DNA of 8,239 nt from an uncultured Akkermansia sp. (GTDB taxonomy: Bacteria; Verrucomicrobiota; Verrucomicrobiia; Verrucomicrobiales; Akkermansiaceae). The stretch covers positions 1 to 8,239 of the forward strand of contig CANPXA010000070.1 in assembly GCA_947585525.1 (NCBI GenBank). The letters run 5' to 3'. This document shows positions 1 through 4,190 of this stretch, piece after piece (positions within the stretch are counted from its first letter, which is position 1; each line of letters opens with the position of its first letter). Below the pieces are notes generated by a model. That model searched no databases and was not told where the DNA came from. It saw nothing but the letters and a program-made list of their open reading frames with translations. The position numbers and the translations under genes were made by a program.

Positions 1-2
1 GG

Positions 3-686
3 TCAAGTCCCGCAGGTATCGCGGCGCCAGGAAAGGCAGCGGGAGGCGCTCCACTGTCCGGGAGCTGTGGGAGAGTTTCCGAGGTAACCGTAGAGGAGGA
101 CGCTGCCATTGCGCGAGAAGAGGTCACGACTCTGAGATGCCAGAGCGCCCATACCCATGAGAGCCACGGGCAGGTGATGGTTCGCACGCAGCCACTCAAG
201 CGCGCTATTCAGGTCTTGCTCTGTGTGCGGGGTGAAGGCCACCTTGAGCACATCGGCTCCGCAAGCGACGGCGCGTTTTTCCAGATCGGACAGCAGCTCC
301 CGAGTGGGTGTCCCGACAAAGTCATGGTAGGAACCGATGACGCTCACGCCCCGCTCATGAGCCTCTTTCAACAAATCCCCTGCGTGCCCTGCTTGCGCAA
401 GTTCCCAATCCATCGCCACGACGGCGGGCAACAACGAACGCACCACAGCGACGCGCTCCTCTTCCGGCACCTCGCATTGTCCGCCTTCGCTTCTATGCCG
501 GAAAGTAACGAGGAGAGGCAAAGGACAGAGTTCCCGTAACGGGAGCGTCCGTCGATCCGCCGGCAAGGCATCCACGCGCAACTCGACGAGGTCGGCATCA
601 GTCGGTTGCAAGGCACGCCAAGTCGTTTCATCGGAGACAACACCGACGACACGAGGAAGAGGGGATGAGAGGAGGTCTATTTTCAT
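3..686 (-). CDS. aroD: Type I 3-dehydroquinate dehydratase (AroD)
   Basis: This 227-residue protein is a cytosolic enzyme that converts 3-dehydroquinate to 3-dehydroshikimate, the third step of the shikimate pathway to aromatic amino acids, using a Schiff base to a lysine. The full set of type I landmarks is visible: ELRVD at residues 35-39 (substrate-binding E and R), TFRHRSEGG at 61-69 (R63, E67), SYHDF at 119-123 with catalytic H121, LKVAF at 147-151 with Schiff-base K148, SR at 186-187, and TAPGQ at 207-211 closing the active-site lid. Its length is slightly below the roughly 230-250 usual for the family, and it ends in TGA just inside the window, so it is complete. The ATG overlaps the thiC stop codon (ATGA). 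An AAGG lies 6 bases upstream, inside thiC, so translation is probably coupled to thiC. No own promoter was seen. Confidence 0.95.
   Translation of the reverse strand: MKIDLLSSPLPRVVGVVSDETTWRALQPTDADLVELRVDALPADRRTLPLRELCPLPLLVTFRHRSEGGQCEVPEEERVAVVRSLLPAVVAMDWELAQAGHAGDLLKEAHERGVSVIGSYHDFVGTPTRELLSDLEKRAVACGADVLKVAFTPHTEQDLNSALEWLRANHHLPVALMGMGALASQSRDLFSRNGSVLLYGYLGNSPTAPGQWSASRCLSWRRDTCGT
683..686 (-). other. thiC-aroD ATGA stop/start overlap
   Basis: Read on the minus strand the four bases are ATGA, so the aroD ATG shares bases with the thiC TGA. This arrangement normally reflects re-initiation by terminating ribosomes and ties aroD expression to thiC. An AAAAGG at 693-698 sits six bases upstream of the aroD ATG and can serve as its ribosome binding site. 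Confidence 0.85.
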
Positions 687-2527
687 GATTGGCCTTTTTG
701 CATCTCCTTGCTACGAATTTCACCGCTGAGCTTCATCGCACAAAAGTCCGGTCCGCACATGGAGCAGAAGTGAGCGCGCTTAGCGTTGGCGTGCGGGAGG
801 GTGAGGTCGTGATATTCTCTCGCGCGCTGCGGATCCAACGAGAGATTGAATTGATCTTCCCAGCGGAACTCAAACCGCGCCTTGGCCAGGGCATTGTCGC
901 GCAACTGGGCGGCAGGGTGTCCCTTGGCCAGATCTGCTGCATGAGCCGCCAATTTGTATGTCACCACAGCTTCGCGCACGTCCTCGGCATCCGGCAGACC
1001 GAGGTGTTCCTTGCGGGTGACGTAGCAGAGCATGGCGCAGCCGCGTTGGGCGATGAGCGCCCCGCCGATGGCTCCGGTGATGTGGTCATACCCGGGGGCG
1101 ATATCGGTGGGCAAAGGACCGAGAGTGTAGAAGGGAGCCTCGTGGCACCAATCGAGCTGCTTGCGCATATTCTCGGGAATCAGGTGGAGCGGCACATGAC
1201 CCGGTCCCTCGTTCATGACCTGCACTCCCGCCGCCCAAGCTGAGCGCGTGAGTTCGCCCTGCACCTCGAGCTCCGCAAGCTGTGGGAAGTCATTCGCATC
1301 CGCTATACTGCCGGGGCGCAGACCATCCCCTATGGAAACGGCTACATCGTAGGTGGCCAGGATACGACATATTTCCTCCCAATGGGTGTAGAGAAAATTC
1401 TCCTCATCGTGCAGCATCATCCACTTCGCCATGATGGAGCCGCCGCGGGACACGATACCGGTGGCACGATTTGCGGTAAACGGGACAAAACGGTGCAGCA
1501 GTCCGGCGTGTAACGTGACGTAATCCACCCCCTGACGCGCCTGCTCAAGAAGAGTGTCACGGAAGGTGTCCCATGAGAGATCGCCGACGCGACCGGAGCA
1601 TTTTTCGAGGGCTTGGTAGATGGGGACGGTGCCGATGGGCACCGGGCTGTTGCGCAAAATTCCCTCCCGCGTGTTGTGGATCTGCGCGCCCGTGGAGAGA
1701 TCCATCACGGTGTCAGCGCCCCAATGCACGGCGTGAAGCAATTTTTCCACCTCCTTGTCAATATCAGAAGTAACGGCTGAATTGCCGATGTTGGCGTTAA
1801 TCTTGCAGAGGAAGCGGCGACCGATAATCATGGGCTCTGCCTCCGGGTGATTGATGTTTGCCGGGATGAGTGCGCGTCCTGACGCGATCTCATCACGCAC
1901 CATTTCCGCCGTATAGTACGCCGGCGCGTGCAGTCCGGTTCGCTCCGCAAACTCTGCCGGATGTCTGTAATTCAGATCCGCGCGACGAGTCAGGCTCCCA
2001 GGCGTAAAATCCTGCTGTGCCTCCAGCGCCGAGGGACGGGGCATCCCCGTGCCCAACTCATCCAGCAATAATTGCGCTTCCTCTGGACGCGTCTTCTCCA
2101 CGGGAAAACGGTCATAAACGGCTTTATACGCCTCCTCCCGGCCGAGATTCTCCCGGATGGCTACATATTCCATCTCCGGTGTGATAAGGCCGCGTAGGGC
2201 ATAGGAACGCTGTGTGGGCGGGAGGGAGGGATCGGCGGCACACAGGGCTCCCTCTGTCCCCTTCTCCGGGAGAACATCGGCACGAGAAAGAATCCACGGC
2301 TTTCGCAATTGGGGCAGTCCCCGCTGCACATCGCAGGTGATGTCAGGATCACCCCACGGACCGGAGCAATCGTAGATACGCACCGGCTCATTCTTTTCCG
2401 TGCTTCCATCCGGAAAGATGGAATCCTCCAAAACGACCTCGCGCATAGGGACGCGGATGTCGGGGTAAATTTTCCCAGGAACGTAAACACGTCTGCTACC
2501 CGGGAACTGCAAATCAGGCCTTCTCAT
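683..2527 (-). CDS. thiC: Phosphomethylpyrimidine synthase (ThiC)
   Basis: ThiC is a radical-SAM enzyme that rearranges aminoimidazole ribotide into HMP phosphate, the pyrimidine half of thiamine. The protein has 614 residues. Visible family blocks are the N-terminal ThiC-associated region (VPMREVVL at 26-33, YDCSGPWGDP at 52-61), ITPEMEYVAIREN near 115-127, PANINHPE at 222-229, MDLSTG at 275-280, SRGGSIMAKW at 360-369, GDGLRPGSIADAND at 400-413, GPGHVP with metal-ligand H444, KEHLG with H508, and the C-terminal cluster motif CSMCGPDFC (C588, C591, C596, the CX2CX4C form typical of ThiC). Compared with recalled E. coli ThiC, the N-terminus starts about 30 residues later, the C-terminal tail is shorter, and the stretch between REN (about 127) and VRDE (210) is about 50 residues longer. 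No strong ribosome binding site precedes the ATG; the nearest GGAG is 14 bases away. It is followed by aroD with a 4-base overlap. Confidence 0.97.
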   Translation of the reverse strand: MRRPDLQFPGSRRVYVPGKIYPDIRVPMREVVLEDSIFPDGSTEKNEPVRIYDCSGPWGDPDITCDVQRGLPQLRKPWILSRADVLPEKGTEGALCAADPSLPPTQRSYALRGLITPEMEYVAIRENLGREEAYKAVYDRFPVEKTRPEEAQLLLDELGTGMPRPSALEAQQDFTPGSLTRRADLNYRHPAEFAERTGLHAPAYYTAEMVRDEIASGRALIPANINHPEAEPMIIGRRFLCKINANIGNSAVTSDIDKEVEKLLHAVHWGADTVMDLSTGAQIHNTREGILRNSPVPIGTVPIYQALEKCSGRVGDLSWDTFRDTLLEQARQGVDYVTLHAGLLHRFVPFTANRATGIVSRGGSIMAKWMMLHDEENFLYTHWEEICRILATYDVAVSIGDGLRPGSIADANDFPQLAELEVQGELTRSAWAAGVQVMNEGPGHVPLHLIPENMRKQLDWCHEAPFYTLGPLPTDIAPGYDHITGAIGGALIAQRGCAMLCYVTRKEHLGLPDAEDVREAVVTYKLAAHAADLAKGHPAAQLRDNALAKARFEFRWEDQFNLSLDPQRAREYHDLTLPHANAKRAHFCSMCGPDFCAMKLSGEIRSKEMQKGQS

Positions 2528-2572
2528 GAGGCATGATTCTACTCCATTTCGACGCGTATGAAAAGCACGATT

Positions 2573-2685
2573 TCATGGACGATGGACGATGTACTATGGA
2601 CGATGGTGGGAGCTAGCGCGCCGTGGGCGCGGGATATGCGATGCGCAAGCATTGGTGGTGGGGAAAATTCGTTGGCGGTTTTTAT
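2573..2685. repeat. Dispersed intergenic repeat, copy 1 (heptamer array plus hairpins)
   Basis: The copy begins with 7-base units read on the plus strand as ATGGACG, ATGGACG, ATGTACT, ATGGACG. It continues with GCTAGCGCGCCG, a perfect 6-bp hairpin (2617-2622 with 2626-2631, loop GTG), then CGCGGGAT. A second hairpin follows at 2639-2654 (CGATGC, loop GCAA, GCATTG), then a tail containing GGGGAAAATTCGTTGGCGG. The portion from GCTAGCGC onward aligns by eye with the copy at 3954-4079. It has no GGCGCC hairpin at its left end, unlike the other copies. No coding function is apparent. Confidence 0.7.
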
Positions 2686-2708
2686 GAGGAAAGCGACCGG
2701 AGGAGCAA

Positions 2709-2804
2709 GACGCCTGTGGCGCCTATTTACGATTTTCGATTCGAATGCTAGCGCGCCGATGGTGCGGGGAGGCAAAGCCGCCGAGGGATCGGGGGCGGAT
2801 TAGA
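2709..2804. repeat. Dispersed intergenic repeat, copy 2
   Basis: The copy starts with an imperfect GACGCC/GGCGCC hairpin (2709-2723). Two heptamers follow (ATTTACG, ATTTTCG), then TTCGAATGCTAGCGCGCCG. It ends in GGGGGCGGATTAGA, close to the end of copy 3. Sixteen bases (2718-2733) are identical to 3965-3980 in copy 3, and GCTAGCGCGCCG (2747-2758) is identical to 2612-2623 in copy 1. Its middle part differs from the other copies and contains GGCAAAGCC. Confidence 0.7.
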
Positions 2805-2830
2805 CAACGCGCAAGCGTTGCCCGAAGGGC
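2805..2830. repeat. Two adjacent small hairpins
   Basis: A perfect 6-bp stem (CAACGC at 2805-2810, GCGTTG at 2815-2820) closes a GCAA loop of the GNRA type. It is followed directly by a 4-bp stem, GCCC/GGGC (2820-2830), with a GAA loop that shares base 2820. Neither is followed by a T tract on either strand, so they are not simple terminators. They may be part of a longer repeat or of a structured transcript. Confidence 0.5.
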
Positions 2831-2982
2831 GCTGAGGTAGTGCGGTACCGAAGCGTCAAAGCGAATGAGCAACGGAATTTGAGGAGCGAATGCGCGGAAA
2901 AGCAGACACGGTGTGAACGCCGGTGTCATACGTTCCGTACGAGCAAGCGGCACCACGAACCTCGAACACCGAAACTCGCCGT

Positions 2983-3864
2983 TTATTGAGCGCCGGCTGC
3001 ACGGAGAGCAGCTGCGGTATCCGCATGGTGATCCTCGACAGCCTTCATCAGCGCTGTCTCTCCGTCATCATCGCGCAGGTTGGGGTCTGCCCCGGCTGTC
3101 AGAAGAGCCTGCACCACGGCGGTGAAACCATCATTAGCAGCATCCATAAGGGCTGTTTTCCCCTCGTGATCGCGGTGGTTGGGCTGCGCCCCATTGGCGA
3201 GCAACACCTGCACTGCCGCGAGATTTCCCTTGTCTGCCGCTTCCATGAGAGCGGTCTCACCATCGGCATCCGTGCAGTCAACAGCAGTTCCACCCGCGAG
3301 GAGTTGCTTCAAGGCAGTATCTCCGTTGCAAGCGGCACGGAAGACGGCTTTGAGTCCGGCTTTGCCGGTAAGTGCAGCAGGAGCCGCGGGCTGAGGGGCA
3401 GGAGTCGGTGACTGGGCGGCAGCGCGCAATGCTGCTGCTGTGTCGGCGTAGCCTTCTTCTTTGGCCATATCCAACGCCGTATCGCCATCGTTATCTTTCA
3501 GCGAAGCATCAGCGCCGGACGCCAGCAGGAGCTGTACAACAGCCGTACGTCCTTCATCCGCCGCATACATCAAAGCGGTCTTTCCATCATGATCCTTGAG
3601 ATTCACCTGGGCGCCGTTGCGCAGCAAAATCTGCACGGCAGCGAGGTTTCCTTTATCAGCTGCCTCCATCAACGCTGTCTCTCCGTCATCATCTGTCGTA
3701 TCTACCGGGATGCCACCGGCGATGAGCTGCTTCAGCATGGGCTCACCACCATTTGCTGCACGCAGGACAGCCTTATGCGCATCTCCGGCATCGGCCCAAG
3801 CCAACCCGGGTGTGAGTGACGCAGCGAGTACGGTCAATCCGATTATCCATTTTGTCTTCATCAT
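2983..3864 (-). CDS. Exported ankyrin-repeat protein with duplicated module
   Basis: This 293-residue protein has a signal peptide and is otherwise made of ankyrin repeats, so it is probably a periplasmic or secreted protein-binding scaffold with no enzymatic role visible. The signal peptide is residues 1-24 (MMK, hydrophobic IIGLTVLAASL, then GLAWA before the mature DAGD). Residues 30-151 and 170-293 are two copies of one module of roughly three to four ankyrin repeats, each with DGETALMEAADKGNLAAVQ and DTAAALRAA. They are joined by a Pro/Ala linker (152-169). The frame extends 11 codons further upstream to an ATG at 3897. The start at 3864 (or the adjacent ATG at 3861) is preferred because it gives a clean signal peptide and because the predicted transcription start (about 3896) lies at the upstream ATG. 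No binding partner can be named. Both neighbouring genes are separated from it by repeats. Confidence 0.9.
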   Translation of the reverse strand: MMKTKWIIGLTVLAASLTPGLAWADAGDAHKAVLRAANGGEPMLKQLIAGGIPVDTTDDDGETALMEAADKGNLAAVQILLRNGAQVNLKDHDGKTALMYAADEGRTAVVQLLLASGADASLKDNDGDTALDMAKEEGYADTAAALRAAAQSPTPAPQPAAPAALTGKAGLKAVFRAACNGDTALKQLLAGGTAVDCTDADGETALMEAADKGNLAAVQVLLANGAQPNHRDHEGKTALMDAANDGFTAVVQALLTAGADPNLRDDDGETALMKAVEDHHADTAAALRAAGAQ

Positions 3865-3902
3865 CGTAATGTCGTATAGAGTTAATCCATCTGCCAACTT
3901 GT

Positions 3903-3931
3903 ACTATAGACACTCTTCAGCCTCCTGACAA
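3903..3931 (-). promoter_or_regulatory. Sigma70-type promoter of the ankyrin gene
   Basis: On the minus strand TTGTCA (3931-3926, five of six matches to TTGACA) is followed after exactly 17 bases by TATAGT (3908-3903, five of six matches to TATAAT). Transcription would start near 3896, giving a leader of about 32 bases to the ATG at 3864. This placement argues against the more upstream ATG at 3897 as the start. Confidence 0.65.
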
Positions 3932-3953
3932 GAAAAAAATGAAGACGGAGCCT

Positions 3954-4079
3954 GGGCGCCTAGAGGCGCCTATTTACGATCTACGATTTACGATTTGAAT
4001 GTTAGCGCACTTCGCGCGGGATCTACGGTGCTTTGGCATCGGTGATAGGAAAAATCGTAGGCGGATTGTTGATTAGAAA
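3954..4079. repeat. Dispersed intergenic repeat, copy 3 (most complete)
   Basis: The parts in order are: a hairpin of two GGCGCC arms (3955-3960 and 3965-3970, loop TAGA); three heptamers ATTTACG, ATCTACG, ATTTACG; ATTTGAATGTTAGCGC; a GCGC stem (4005-4008 with 4014-4017); CGCGGGAT; a hairpin at 4026-4041 (CGGTGC, loop TTTG, GCATCG); and a tail containing GGAAAAATCGTAGGCGGATTG and ending in GATTAGA. The second hairpin matches the one in copy 1 in place and stem length, with different bases in the stem. It lies between the terminator of the secretin gene and the promoter of the ankyrin gene. Confidence 0.75.
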
Positions 4080-4081
4080 GG

Positions 4082-4117
4082 GGCGGGGCGCCTAGCGGCG
4101 CCTGATGGACGATGTTT
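4082..4117. repeat. Dispersed intergenic repeat, truncated copy 4
   Basis: A GGCGCC hairpin (4087-4092 and 4097-4102, loop TAGC) is followed by TG and the heptamer ATGGACG, then ATGTTTG. GATGGACGATGT (4104-4115) is identical to 2581-2592 in copy 1. The copy stops where the T tract of the secretin terminator begins, so it looks cut short or inserted against the terminator. Confidence 0.65.
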
Positions 4118-4119
4118 GT

Positions 4120-4152
4120 AAAAAAACCGCAGCAGGGCGAACCTGCTGCGGG
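4120..4152 (-). terminator. Intrinsic terminator of the secretin gene
   Basis: On the minus strand a perfect 10-bp GC-rich stem (CCGCAGCAGG with CCTGCTGCGG) closes a five-base TTCGC loop and is followed directly by seven T. It lies about 40 bases after the secretin stop codon and should end the transcript of the pilus-like operon. Confidence 0.93.
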
Positions 4153-4190
4153 ATAAAATGTGGATCAGCCTTATCGGCTCCGTGTCATCC

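Larger units (their letters stand above)
2528..2982. other. 455-base intergenic region upstream of thiC, repeat-rich
   Basis: I see no convincing gene here. Open frames on both strands run through the repeats and have no recognisable protein features. The stretch holds a heptamer-containing repeat (2573-2685), a second repeat copy (2709-2804), two adjacent small hairpins (2805-2830), and a partly repetitive tail with two similar GAGCGAATG/AAGCGAATG strings (2856-2893). I looked on the minus strand for the TPP riboswitch core (CTGAGA and ACCTGA type boxes) and found none. No confident promoter for thiC was found. An imperfect hairpin at about 2906-2929, followed on the minus strand by TGCTTTT, is a weak candidate for the ankyrin gene's terminator. 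Confidence 0.6.

Noticed and set aside
2573..2605. CRISPR array
   Set aside because: The repeat units are only seven bases long, directly abutting, and have no spacers.
2539..2775. Minus-strand open frame of 78 codons upstream of thiC
   Set aside because: It is a translation of the heptamer array and repeat copies 1 and 2 (STSSIVHE-type wording comes from the 7-base units), with no domain and no ribosome binding site.
2558..2803. Plus-strand open frame of 81 codons in the thiC upstream gap
   Set aside because: It lies entirely within repeat sequence, has no Shine-Dalgarno sequence and no recognisable protein features.
2723..2956. Minus-strand open frame of 77 codons
   Set aside because: It covers repeat copy 2 and the adjacent hairpins; Arg/Leu/Ala-rich composition reflects GC-rich repeats rather than a protein.
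3865..3897. Upstream ATG at 3897 for the ankyrin gene
   Set aside because: It lies at the predicted transcription start and would put 11 polar residues before the signal peptide; the ATG pair at 3864/3861 fits better.
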